64,000 bases of DNA from Burkholderia aenigmatica (GTDB lineage Bacteria; Pseudomonadota; Gammaproteobacteria; Burkholderiales; Burkholderiaceae): contig NZ_CABVQC010000005.1 of NCBI RefSeq assembly GCF_902499175.1, forward strand, positions 1 to 64,000, written 5' to 3'. Positions 32,280 through 40,979 of this stretch are shown in pieces (within the stretch, counting starts at the first letter, position 1; each line of letters begins with the position of its first letter). A program made the position numbers and the translations under genes. The notes beneath the pieces were generated by a model that saw nothing but the letters and a program-made list of their open reading frames with translations, was not told the DNA's origin and did no database searches.

Positions 32280-32719
32280 GCGCGGATCTCGCACAAGGCG
32301 CGGTGCGCGCACCCGATGGCCGCAATGTGACGGAAGTCGCGGTCGGCGTGATGGTGCAGCCGGACGGCAGCTACCTGCTCGCGCAGCGGCTGCAAGGCAA
32401 GCCGTATGAAGGTTACTGGGAGTTTCCGGGCGGCAAGCTGGAGGCCGGCGAAAGCGTCGAGGACGCGCTTGCGCGCGAACTGCACGAGGAGCTTGGCATC
32501 GAAGTCACGGCCAGCCATCGCTGGCACACGCTCGAGCACGATTATCCGCATGCCTACGTGCGGCTTTATTTCTGCAAGGTGACGGGCTGGACGGGCGAGC
32601 CGCACAGCAAGGAAGGGCAGGCGTTCGTATGGCAGCAACTGCCGGTCGAGGTCGCGCCGTTGCTGCCGGCTGCGCTGCCGGTGCTCGAACTGCTCGAGAA
32701 GGAAGCGGCGTCGAACTGA
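32276..32719 (+). CDS. mutT: Nudix hydrolase, MutT-type (8-oxo-dGTP diphosphatase)
   Basis: 147 residues. The Nudix box starts GGKLEAGESVED at residue 52 and ends ARELHEELGIE, with all catalytic Glu residues present. EVAVGVMVQPDGSYLLAQR at the N-terminus and the WEFPGGK context are those of MutT enzymes, which remove oxidised dGTP from the nucleotide pool. Substrate is inferred from similarity. It overlaps the DUF815 ATPase upstream. Confidence 0.87.
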   Translation: MSADLAQGAVRAPDGRNVTEVAVGVMVQPDGSYLLAQRLQGKPYEGYWEFPGGKLEAGESVEDALARELHEELGIEVTASHRWHTLEHDYPHAYVRLYFCKVTGWTGEPHSKEGQAFVWQQLPVEVAPLLPAALPVLELLEKEAASN

Positions 32720-32726
32720 CGCCATG

Positions 32727-32751
32727 ATGGCCTGCCGGAAAGGCGGGCCAT
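32727..32751. terminator. Hairpin between convergent mutT and yacG
   Basis: A 10-bp stem (one G-T pair) with loop GGAAA in the 60-bp convergent gap. There is no T tract on either side, so termination here is only a guess. Confidence 0.35.
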
Positions 32752-32779
32752 ATCACTAGCGGGCGGTGCCGCGCACCGC

Positions 32780-32980
32780 TCAGCTGTCGCGGCGGCCGTC
32801 CGTGCCGTCTTCTTCCGACGAGGGGCCCTCGTCGGAGGAGCCACCGATCCGGTACTTTTCCGCGGCCCATGCGCCGAGGTCGAGCTGCTTGCAGCGGGCC
32901 GAGCAGAACGGGCGGAACTGATTTTCGGGTGTCCAGCGCACTTCGGCGCCGCACGACGGGCATTTCACAACAGTAGTCAT
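32780..32980 (-). CDS. yacG: DNA gyrase inhibitor YacG
   Basis: 66 residues. A small zinc protein that binds GyrB and inhibits gyrase. The four Zn ligands are in KCPSCGAEV and [10 protein letters not shown], followed by the conserved [11 protein letters not shown]. The tail is acidic and probably disordered ([12 protein letters not shown]). The ATG at 32980 ([10 protein letters not shown]) is preferred to an in-frame codon six codons upstream. It follows zapD in a minus-strand unit, as in other gamma- and beta-proteobacteria. Confidence 0.9.
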   Translation of the reverse strand: MTTVVKCPSCGAEVRWTPENQFRPFCSARCKQLDLGAWAAEKYRIGGSSDEGPSSEEDGTDGRRDS

Positions 32981-33005
32981 ACGAAAGCGATCCGGCACGC
33001 GGCCG

Positions 33006-33773
<768 letters not shown>

Positions 33774-33870
33774 CTAGGGTAGGAATTGAAACAATGCAGG
33801 ACATTCTAATGCTCACTCTCTACCCTAGCAACGCGCCAATTTCGTACACCATCACGATTGCGCACGATGC

Positions 33871-34479
33871 TCAGCGCGCGGCGGCTGCCAACCCGAGATA
33901 ACGTTGGTGCAGTGCATCGACCTGCGCGGCGAGCGCGTCGGGCGTCGTCGCATCGTTGACGATCACGTCGTCGGCCGCCGCGAGACGAGCCTCACGCGTT
34001 GCCTGTTTCGCAATGATCGCTTCGACCTGCTCGCGCGTGAAGCCGTTGCGCTGCATCACGCGTGCGATCTGCGTTTCGACCGGGCAATCGACGACGAGTA
34101 CGCGATCGCTGCGCGTCTTCCAGTTGCCTGACTCGACGAGCAGCGGCACGACGAACATCACGTACGGGCCCTGCGCGTCGCGCGCTTCGCGATCGGTCTC
34201 CGCGCGGATCAGCGGGTGAGTGATCGCTTCGAGGCGCCGGCGCGCGGCGTCGTCGCCGAAGATCAGTGCGCGCATTTTCGCGCGGTCGAGTGCGCCGTCG
34301 GCGGCAACGAAGCCGTGGCCGAAAGCCTGTTCGATCGCGGGCATCGCGAGGCCGCCCGGCGCGGTGATGCGATGGGCGATCAGATCGGTATCGACCAGCG
34401 ACGCGCCGCGGGCGCCGAACAAATCGGCGACGGTCGTCTTGCCGCTGCCGATGCCGCCGGTGAGTCCAATTGCGAACAT
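33871..34479 (-). CDS. coaE: Dephospho-CoA kinase
   Basis: 202 residues. It phosphorylates dephospho-CoA in the last step of coenzyme A synthesis. The N-terminal P-loop is [13 protein letters not shown] (about 5-17), and [14 protein letters not shown] near residue 30 and [14 protein letters not shown] [12 protein letters not shown] near residue 112 are family blocks. The ATG at 34479 is chosen because the P-loop then sits at the N-terminus. It starts 1 bp after the pilD stop, in the classical pilD-coaE-yacG order. Confidence 0.94.
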   Translation of the reverse strand: MFAIGLTGGIGSGKTTVADLFGARGASLVDTDLIAHRITAPGGLAMPAIEQAFGHGFVAADGALDRAKMRALIFGDDAARRRLEAITHPLIRAETDREARDAQGPYVMFVVPLLVESGNWKTRSDRVLVVDCPVETQIARVMQRNGFTREQVEAIIAKQATREARLAAADDVIVNDATTPDALAAQVDALHQRYLGLAAAAR

Positions 34480-34480
34480 G

Positions 34481-35401
34481 TCAGCCTCCGAGCGCCGAAT
34501 AGAAAGGGGTGCCGAAAAACAGCGTCGCGACGCCGCCTGCCGCGAGGAACGGGCCGAACGGAATCGGCTCCTCGAAGCGCATGCGGCCGCGCCAGGTCGC
34601 AACGAGCCCGACGATCGCGCCCGTCACCGCGGCGAACAGCACGACCTGCGGCAGCGCGGCCCAGCCCATCCATGCGCCGAGCGCAGCGAGCAGCTTCAGG
34701 TCGCCGAACCCGATTCCCTCGATGCCGCGCAGCCATTTGAACAGCCAGTAGATCGACCACAGGAACAGGTAGCCGGCCATGGCTCCGATCACGGCCGAGC
34801 GCAGCGACGTGAACGTGCCGCCGAGGTTCAGCACGAGCCCGGCCCAGAGGAGCGGCAGCGTCATCGAGTCGGGCAGGTAGCCGGTCCGGATATCGATTGC
34901 GCTCATGGCGAGCAGCGCGGCACACAGCGCGAACGCGGCAAGCGCGGCGACGGTCGGGCCGAATGCGGCGAGGGAGCCGGCGGCGAGCAGTGCGCACGCG
35001 AGCTCGACGAGCGGATAACGGATGCCGATCGCGTGGCCGCAGCGACGGCAGCGCCCGCGCAGCATCAGGTAGCTGACGAGCGGGATGTTTTCCCATGCGC
35101 GCAGTACATGGCCGCAATGCGGGCACGCGCTGCGCGGGCGCCACAGATTGTAGTGCGGCGGGTAGCCGTCGTCGGGCGGGGCGCTCGCGTTGCCGGTCGC
35201 TTCATCGATCTCGGCTTGCCATGCGCGCTGCATCATCACGGGCAGCCGGTGCACGACCACGTTCAGGAAGCTGCCGATGCAGAGGCCGATGACGGCCGCG
35301 AACGCATACTGCAACGCAGGCGGCAGCATCGCCAGCGCGAGCAGCGTACTCTCGGGCGAATCGGTAACGGCGTACAGGGGCGCTGGCGTCATGAGGCTCA
35401 A
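34481..35401 (-). CDS. pilD: Prepilin leader peptidase/N-methyltransferase
   Basis: 306 residues, polytopic inner-membrane aspartic protease. It cleaves prepilin leaders and methylates the new N-terminus for type IV pili and type II secretion. The cytoplasmic loop carries two CxxC pairs, CPHCGHV and CRRCGHA, needed for methyltransferase activity. The catalytic Asp residues are in [12 protein letters not shown] and in the GxGD-type [22 protein letters not shown] near residue 44 is a family motif. The start may be 35401 or the ATG three codons on. It follows pilC by 36 bp. Confidence 0.93.
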   Translation of the reverse strand: MSLMTPAPLYAVTDSPESTLLALAMLPPALQYAFAAVIGLCIGSFLNVVVHRLPVMMQRAWQAEIDEATGNASAPPDDGYPPHYNLWRPRSACPHCGHVLRAWENIPLVSYLMLRGRCRRCGHAIGIRYPLVELACALLAAGSLAAFGPTVAALAAFALCAALLAMSAIDIRTGYLPDSMTLPLLWAGLVLNLGGTFTSLRSAVIGAMAGYLFLWSIYWLFKWLRGIEGIGFGDLKLLAALGAWMGWAALPQVVLFAAVTGAIVGLVATWRGRMRFEEPIPFGPFLAAGGVATLFFGTPFYSALGG

Positions 35402-35437
35402 GGTTCGGACAAAAGGGCGACAGAATCGGTTGCGATG

Positions 35438-36649
35438 CTACACCACGTTGCCGAGCTGGAGGATGGGCAGGTACATCGCGATCACGAGGCCGCCGACGAG
35501 TGCGCCCAGCACGATCACGATCAGCGGTTCGCCGAGCGCGGCAAGTGCATCGAGACGCGCGTCGAGCTGGCGTTCGCATAGCGCGGCGATGTCGGCGAGC
35601 ATCGTGTCGAGCGCGCCGGTTTCCTCGGCGACGGCGATCGGCTGCACGACGTCATCCGGAAAGCAGCCGGCCGACTGCATTGCATCCGCGAGACGCGCGC
35701 CGCGCAGCACGCGAGCCGCGATATGCGCGGTGGCGCGCTCGAACACCGGATGGCCGGCCGCGCGCTCGAGCGTGGCAAAGGCGTCGGCGAGCGGTACGCC
35801 GGCGCCGAGCAGCGTCGCAAGCGAGCGGCACCAGCGTGCGGCTGCGTACCGGCTGAGCGCACTACCCGCGAGCGGCGCGTGCAGCAGGTGCCGCGCGACC
35901 GCGTGGCGCAGCGGTGCCGACCGCCGCAGCGCGTAATGCGCGGCCAGCCCGGCTGCTGCCGTACCGGCAACGAGCACACCGCCCCACGCAGACAGCGCGG
36001 AGGACAGCGCGAGCAGCGCACGGGTCGGCGCCGGGAGTGCGGCGCCAAAACCGTCGAAGAGCTGCCGGAACGTCGGCACGACCCATACCATCAACGCGGC
36101 CGAGATCGCGACTGCGAACAGGATGACGGCCATCGGATAGGCGAGCGCGGCCCGCAGCTTGCGCCACTGCGCGTCGGCGCGCTCGCGGTGTTCGGCGACC
36201 CGTGTCAGCACGACGCCGAGCGAGCCGGACGCTTCGCCGACCTCGATCAACTGGCGATACAGCATGCCGAACTGCGATGGATAGCGTGCGAGCGCATCGG
36301 CGAAGCGCCGGCCGGCGAGGATCTCGCGGGCGAGACCCGCGGCGATGCGCGGCAGTCCGTCGCGCGGCCGCGTACGCGCGAGCATCTCGAGCGACGGCGC
36401 GAGCGGCAATCCGGCCTGTAGCAAGCTCGCGAGCTGGCGCGTGAAGCGTGTGACGTCCCGCGCGCCGGCCGTTGGCGGCCGGGCCGGCCCGCGGACGTCG
36501 AGCGACAGCACGGCGATGCCGTCGCGTGCGAGTGCGGCGCGCGCCGCGTCGATGTCGAACGCGATGACGATCCCGCTGCGTGGCGAGCCATCGCGACGGC
36601 GGCCGCGCCACGCGAAGCGGGTTTCGCGCGGCGGTGTGCGCATGCTCAT
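35438..36649 (-). CDS. pilC: Type IV pilus / type II secretion inner-membrane protein PilC (GspF)
   Basis: 403 residues. Platform protein on which the assembly ATPase works. Two GspF domains are visible, starting VTRFTRQLASLLQAGLPLA near residue 64 and RWCRSLATLLGAGVPLADA near residue 266. Three membrane helices are present, including the C-terminal PLIVIVLGALVGGLVIAMYL. ATG 36649 overlaps the pilB stop by four bases; the longer open frame upstream lies within pilB. Confidence 0.9.
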   Translation of the reverse strand: MSMRTPPRETRFAWRGRRRDGSPRSGIVIAFDIDAARAALARDGIAVLSLDVRGPARPPTAGARDVTRFTRQLASLLQAGLPLAPSLEMLARTRPRDGLPRIAAGLAREILAGRRFADALARYPSQFGMLYRQLIEVGEASGSLGVVLTRVAEHRERADAQWRKLRAALAYPMAVILFAVAISAALMVWVVPTFRQLFDGFGAALPAPTRALLALSSALSAWGGVLVAGTAAAGLAAHYALRRSAPLRHAVARHLLHAPLAGSALSRYAAARWCRSLATLLGAGVPLADAFATLERAAGHPVFERATAHIAARVLRGARLADAMQSAGCFPDDVVQPIAVAEETGALDTMLADIAALCERQLDARLDALAALGEPLIVIVLGALVGGLVIAMYLPILQLGNVV

Positions 36650-37920
36650 GCCGCAGGTGTCGCGGCGAGGGCTTCGGCGATGCTCGTCGTGCCGTCGTGG
36701 ACGCGCGCGAGCGCCGCATCGCGCAGACTGCGCACGCCTTCGGCTGCCGCGCATTGCGCGAGTTCGCCGACGCTCGCCCGTGCGACGATGCGCTCCGCCA
36801 GCCTGGGCGACACCGGCATCGTCTGATGCAGGCCGACACGGCCGCGATAGCCGATTCCATGACAGGTCGAACAGCCTCGCGCGACGAACGGCCGCCATCC
36901 GGCTGCGAGGGCGGCGGGGTCGCAGCCGGCCTCCCGCAGGACGGGTACCGGTGCGTCCGAGTGCACGCGGCAGGCGGCGCACAGCCGCCGGACGAGGCGC
37001 TGCGCGGTGACGAGGTGCAGCGCGGCCGCGAGGTTGTATGGTGCGACGCCGATGTCGAGCAGCCGCGCGACGGCGGCCGGCGCGTCGTTCGTGTGCAGCG
37101 TCGACAGCACCAGATGGCCGGTCTGCGCGGCCTTGATCGCGACGTCGGCCGTCTCCGCATCGCGAATCTCGCCGACCATGATGATGTCCGGATCCTGCCG
37201 CAGCAGCGCGCGCAGTGCAGTCGCGAACGTGAGCCCCGCCTTTTCGGCGACACCGACCTGGCTGATGCCGTCGAGCTGGATCTCGGCGGGATCCTCGACC
37301 GTGCAGACGTTGTGCGCGTCGCGGTCGAGCAACTGCAGCGCGCAGTAGAGCGACAGCGTCTTGCCGCTGCCGGTCGGGCCCGTGACGAGCACGAGGCCAT
37401 GCGGCTCACGTATCGCGGCCTCCATCGCGGCCGCCTGCTGCGCGTCGAAGCCGAGGCGGGCGAGCGTGAGGTCGGGCGGCAGCGTTTCGAGGCGCCGCAG
37501 CACAAGCTTTTCACCGAACAACGTGGGCAGCGAACTGACCCGGAAGTCGCCGCGCGTACCGCCGTCGATCGCGATGCGCAGCCTGCCGTCCTGCGGGAGC
37601 CGCCGCTCGGCGATGTCCATGCGCGCGAGCACCTTGATCCGCGTGACGAGCGCGTCACGCAGATGAAGCGGCGGCCGCGCATGTTCGTGCAGCACGCCGT
37701 CGATGCGCAGGCGGATGCGCCAGCCGGCTTCGAACGGCTCGACGTGGATGTCGGATGCGTCGCGCACGCGTGCCGCGTGAAGCGTATCCGTCAGCAGCCG
37801 CACGGCCGGCGCATCGTCGAGCTGGGCCGCGTCGAGTGCGCGCAGTGCGGTGGCGGGCGACGCATCGGAGTGGGTGGGCGGCGGCTTGCGCAGCGGCGCC
37901 CCGGGAGGAGGGAAATGCAT
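36646..37920 (-). CDS. pilB: Type IV pilus / type II secretion assembly ATPase (PilB/GspE)
   Basis: 424 residues. Hexameric ATPase for pilin polymerisation. Walker A GPTGSGKT at 181-188, Walker B IIMVGEIRD at about 246-254, the His box STLHTNDAPAA near residue 273, and a zinc tetracysteine at 314, 317, 350 and 353. It is short: PilB proteins are usually about 560 residues, and the N-terminal regulatory (MshEN/T2SSE_N) domain is replaced by some 35 Pro/Ala-rich residues. It is the first gene of pilB-pilC-pilD-coaE-zapD-yacG. No pilin gene is in the window. Confidence 0.88.
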   Translation of the reverse strand: MHFPPPGAPLRKPPPTHSDASPATALRALDAAQLDDAPAVRLLTDTLHAARVRDASDIHVEPFEAGWRIRLRIDGVLHEHARPPLHLRDALVTRIKVLARMDIAERRLPQDGRLRIAIDGGTRGDFRVSSLPTLFGEKLVLRRLETLPPDLTLARLGFDAQQAAAMEAAIREPHGLVLVTGPTGSGKTLSLYCALQLLDRDAHNVCTVEDPAEIQLDGISQVGVAEKAGLTFATALRALLRQDPDIIMVGEIRDAETADVAIKAAQTGHLVLSTLHTNDAPAAVARLLDIGVAPYNLAAALHLVTAQRLVRRLCAACRVHSDAPVPVLREAGCDPAALAAGWRPFVARGCSTCHGIGYRGRVGLHQTMPVSPRLAERIVARASVGELAQCAAAEGVRSLRDAALARVHDGTTSIAEALAATPAA

Positions 37921-38003
37921 GTGAGCCGGCGCGCTGGCCGCCTGTTAACTGTGACCAGCAGATGGTCGCGCGTCTCGGGCGGCGCCGGCAGTCGGCCGTT
38001 CGG

Positions 38004-39296
38004 CTAGCGCGCGTTAGTACGTGCGGTGCGCGAGCTGCGCGGTTTGAAGAGCTTGACCGTGCGCACGGCCTGGTCATCGCTGCGCATCACCTCGAGCATC
38101 ACGTCTCCAATTTTCAGGCACACGTCGTCTTCCGGAATTTCTTCGAGGATTTCGAGAACGAGTCCGTTCAGCGTCTTCGGCCCGTCGGTCGGCAGCTTCA
38201 GGTGCAGCCAGCGGTTCAGTTCGCGCAGCGGCATGCTCGCCGAGACGATGCATTCGCCGTTCTCGTCCCAGCCGCCCTTGCGTTCGCTGCGCGGCATCGA
38301 CGTCGTGAATTCGCCGATCAGCTCCTCGATGATGTCTTCGGGCGTGACGAGCCCTTCGAGCTCGCCATACTCGTTGACGACGAGCGCGGTCCGCTGCCGC
38401 GTTTCCTGGAAAAACTGGAGCTGCTGAACCACCGGCGTGCCCGACGGCACGTAGTACGGCTCGGCGAGCAGCGTGCGCAGCGTCTCGCGGTCGAACTCCT
38501 GGTTGTGCAGCGCAGTCAGCGTCTTGCGGACGTGCAGCACGCCGAGCACCCTGTCGATGTCGCCTTCGTAGACGACGAGCCGGTTGTGGTAGCAGGTTTC
38601 GAGCTGGTGCAGGACGTCGTCGAGCGGTGCGTAGAAGTTGAGCGACTCGATCTGGCGGCGCGGCACCATCACGTCGTCGACCGTGATGTTCTCGAGGTCG
38701 AACAGGTTGAGCAGGATGCTGCGGTGCTTGGTCGGCATGAAACTGCTCGACTCGAGCACGATCGCGCGCAGCTCGTCGGCCGACATGCGCTGGTCGCGCC
38801 CCTTCTTCGTGTTGATGCGCAGCACCCACAGCACGCCGTTCGCGAGCGCGTTGACGAACCAGACGACCGGCTTGAACACGCGCATCAGCGGCGCGATCAC
38901 GAGGCTCGCGGGCAGTGCGATGCGTTCGGGGAACGTCGCGCCGACGATCTTCGGCGCGATTTCCGCAAACACGATGATCAGGAACGCGACGATGCCGGTC
39001 GCGATCGACAGTGCGAGGTTGTTGCGGCCGAACGTATGCAGCGCGAGCGACGTCGTCAGGACCGGGATGATCGTGTTGAACAGGTTGTTGCCGATCAGGA
39101 TCACGCTGAGCAGCAGGTCAGTGCGCGTGAGCAGCCCCTGCGTGGTCTTCGCGCCGAGCGCGCCCTGGGTGGCGAGATGCTTCAGCCGATGGCGGTTGAG
39201 CGCCATCATCGCGGTCTCGGAAATCGAAAAGAAGCTGGAACAGAGGAGAAGCAGGAAGACGGCGCCGATTTGCGCCCATAAGGGAATTTGGTCCAC
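38004..39296 (-). CDS. CorC/HlyC-family membrane protein (DUF21-CBS pair-CorC_HlyC)
   Basis: 430 residues. Domain order: an N-terminal DUF21 membrane domain (about 1-190, four helices, beginning AQIGAVFLLLLCSSFFSISE), two CBS domains (about 205-325, with DVMVPRRQIESL and RVLGVLHVRKTL), then the transporter-associated CorC_HlyC domain (VSASMPLRELNRWL). The family is implicated in divalent-cation export or resistance; substrate unknown. The start is taken at GTG 39296 (family N-terminus MDQIPLW), but the ribosome site is weak and a longer TTG start at 39386 is possible. It is transcribed alone. Confidence 0.85.
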   Translation of the reverse strand: MDQIPLWAQIGAVFLLLLCSSFFSISETAMMALNRHRLKHLATQGALGAKTTQGLLTRTDLLLSVILIGNNLFNTIIPVLTTSLALHTFGRNNLALSIATGIVAFLIIVFAEIAPKIVGATFPERIALPASLVIAPLMRVFKPVVWFVNALANGVLWVLRINTKKGRDQRMSADELRAIVLESSSFMPTKHRSILLNLFDLENITVDDVMVPRRQIESLNFYAPLDDVLHQLETCYHNRLVVYEGDIDRVLGVLHVRKTLTALHNQEFDRETLRTLLAEPYYVPSGTPVVQQLQFFQETRQRTALVVNEYGELEGLVTPEDIIEELIGEFTTSMPRSERKGGWDENGECIVSASMPLRELNRWLHLKLPTDGPKTLNGLVLEILEEIPEDDVCLKIGDVMLEVMRSDDQAVRTVKLFKPRSSRTARTNAR

Positions 39297-39503
39297 GCGT
39301 TGGAAGGGCAGTGAAGGACAGGAATGGAGGGAATATAGCAGAGGCCGGCGACCGTGATGTGTCTGACGGGGCCGCGCGCTCGGCAACTCTAGTCAATTCT
39401 CGGCAATTTGTAAAAATCTTCGATAACCTTTCACATCTATCAAGCGGTGGGCGCAAGCTTTGCGTTTCATGAAGCGGGCGTACAGTCGTGCGGCGCCTGC
39501 TGA

Positions 39504-39785
39504 CAATTGACGAGACGCGCGTATGCCTATGACGGAGCAGGTCGTCTGGAGCGGGGCGAGTCGGACTTCGATACCCTGGCTTATCGACGGGACGAGCGCG
39601 GTCAGGTGACATCGGCTGTCGGCCTGCATCAGCCGGCCGAGCATTATCAATACAACGCGGTGATGAATCTCGCGGCCCACGGCAGGCAATCGCCAATCGA
39701 TACACATCGATATTCGCGAGGCGGTTTGCCGGAGCAGGCAGGTCATCCGCGGTACAAGTGCGATGCCGAACATCAAGATACTGCA
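39504..39785 (+). pseudogene. Rhs (YD-repeat) fragment
   Basis: About 90 codons that read as a piece of an Rhs beta-cocoon: RAYAYDGAGRLERGESD, YRRDERGQVTSAVGL and EHYQYNAVMNLAAHG are YD-repeat units as found in Burkholderia type VI Rhs effectors. An in-frame TGA at 39501 ends it upstream. None of the N-terminal targeting domain, the rest of the cocoon, the aspartyl-protease motif or the toxin tip is present. It therefore looks like a deletion remnant. The frame runs without a stop into the next gene. GC is lower than in the flanking genes. Confidence 0.75.
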
Positions 39786-40283
39786 ATGAATCCGACGGAA
39801 TTCGACGTTTTGACCGCCATCCGAGGTGGGTGGCTCGCGAGTGTATTGCGTGGCGAGGCGTGTGTGTTCCGCACACCGCCCGAGATCAACGACGACATGC
39901 GTCCGACCGATCATGCGGAATTGCTGGAACGCACGTTGTATCCGCTCAGCCGAACGGAAGGTGTCGATTTCGTCCAGCGTGAACTCGAGAACGCTTTGCA
40001 AGCCGCATGCAATGACCCGGTGGGTGTCTTCTGTGCGATTCAGTGTTTTTACATGGCGCAGATGGACGAGCAGAGCGGCAGCTCGCCATTCCATCTGAAT
40101 TGCGACCGGTTGCCGAAGCTTTTGGCATCGGCGTTCCTCAAGGAATCGGCAGGACTGCATGCGCTTGCGTTGCGGCCGAACGATCATCTATATGATCGCT
40201 CGTATCGTGTGACGCTATCCCGGATGCGCATGCTGGCAAAGGATTGCAGCATCGATTGGGGAGTTGCCTTGCCGCAACTCTGA
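39786..40283 (+). CDS. Orphan putative immunity-type protein
   Basis: 165 residues from ATG 39786 (MNPTEFDVLTAIRGGW). I do not recognise the family. It looks soluble and mostly helical, with no signal peptide or membrane segment, and has Cys and aromatic residues in CAIQCFYMAQMD. The only pointer to function is position: it directly follows an Rhs fragment in the same frame, where Rhs loci carry the gene that neutralises the toxin tip. An orphan immunity gene left after loss of its toxin is inferred. The ribosome site is weak (AAGATACTG), so it may be unexpressed, or translated only as part of the longer frame from TTG 39507 (258 residues). Confidence 0.5.
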   Translation: MNPTEFDVLTAIRGGWLASVLRGEACVFRTPPEINDDMRPTDHAELLERTLYPLSRTEGVDFVQRELENALQAACNDPVGVFCAIQCFYMAQMDEQSGSSPFHLNCDRLPKLLASAFLKESAGLHALALRPNDHLYDRSYRVTLSRMRMLAKDCSIDWGVALPQL

Positions 40284-40627
40284 AATTCCGGATTATCCGG
40301 CTGGCGATCGCGTCTTTCACTCTCCGCGAAGATCGGCAAGGACAGGTGCGCGAAGCCTTTGATGCGTGCCGGGAATGGTCTGGCGGGTCCGAGTAACAGG
40401 TTTCGGCTCCGGAGGTGGAGCGGAAAGTCCAACGAGGCCCGATCAATCCGGCCTTACGAAGTCCGGAGCTTGAACTGAGAGATTGCGTGAGCGCAGGATT
40501 CCGTATTTCGCGAGGCTGGATGTTTTCGCTTTGGCGTCAATCCGCCCGCGCCGGCGGTTTTGGGGATAGTCTGTTTCGTGCCAAGCACCGGCGCCATCCG
40601 GCGTTTGGCGATGTATGGAAAAGCGGG
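40284..40627. other. Gene-free, lower-GC segment beside tRNA-Pro
   Basis: No gene I can support. One frame (40286-40396) reads as a plausible C-terminal tail (REDRQGQVREAFDACREW) but lacks a start, and could be debris of another lost Rhs or immunity gene. I found no transposase, no direct repeats and no copy of the tRNA 3' end that would mark an attachment site. Confidence 0.45.
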
Positions 40628-40628
40628 C

Positions 40629-40661
40629 AAAAAAAAATGCCCCGTCATTCGACAGGGCATT
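40629..40661 (-). terminator. Terminator of tRNA-Pro
   Basis: On the minus strand, an 11-bp stem with one mismatch (arms 40651-40661 and 40636-40646, loop 4 nt) runs into nine T. It lies 67 nt past the tRNA 3' end. Confidence 0.8.
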
Positions 40662-40727
40662 CTTTGTACAGCGTTGACTACAACATCAAGCTGAAAAGGA
40701 TCGGTGTTTCGATGATCCTTGAAAATC

Positions 40728-40804
40728 TGGTCGGGGTGAGAGGATTCGAACCTCCGGCCTCTACGTCCCGAACGTAGCGCTCTACCAGGCTAAGCTACAC
40801 CCCG
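40728..40804 (-). tRNA. tRNA-Pro (anticodon CGG)
   Basis: 77 nt with encoded CCA. The acceptor stem CGGGGTG pairs with CACCCCG; the anticodon stem CTACG/CGTAG encloses loop TTCGGGA, giving anticodon CGG; the T arm has GGTTCGAATCC. This decodes CCG, a very frequent Pro codon in this GC-rich genome. A 7-bp hairpin at 40824-40841 lies between it and ispB upstream. tRNA genes of this kind are common integration sites, and the accessory stretch lies on its 3' side. Confidence 0.96.
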
Positions 40805-40979
40805 ATTTACTCTTCCGATTTCACGGTTTTCTTTAAAACCGCTGCGTCGTCAAGCAAGAACATAACTATAACGACGTTTCTTCAAAAAGGGAAGCCCCTG
40901 GAGAAGAAATTTTTCGAGACAGGTGATTTTCCCGTGTCGAACGTACGTCGCAGCCGGGGCAGCGACGTACGACATGCAC

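Noticed and set aside
39393..40187. 264-codon minus-strand frame opposite the Rhs fragment
   Set aside because: The plus strand carries recognisable YD repeats, whereas this frame has no motif and covers the repeat region in antisense.
40415..40777. 120-codon frame overlapping tRNA-Pro
   Set aside because: It runs antisense through the tRNA gene and its terminator, so it cannot be a real gene.
40728..40804. tRNA-Pro as an attachment site of an integrated element
   Set aside because: I looked for a second copy of the tRNA 3' end and for an integrase within 39300-40727 and found neither, so no att site is reported.
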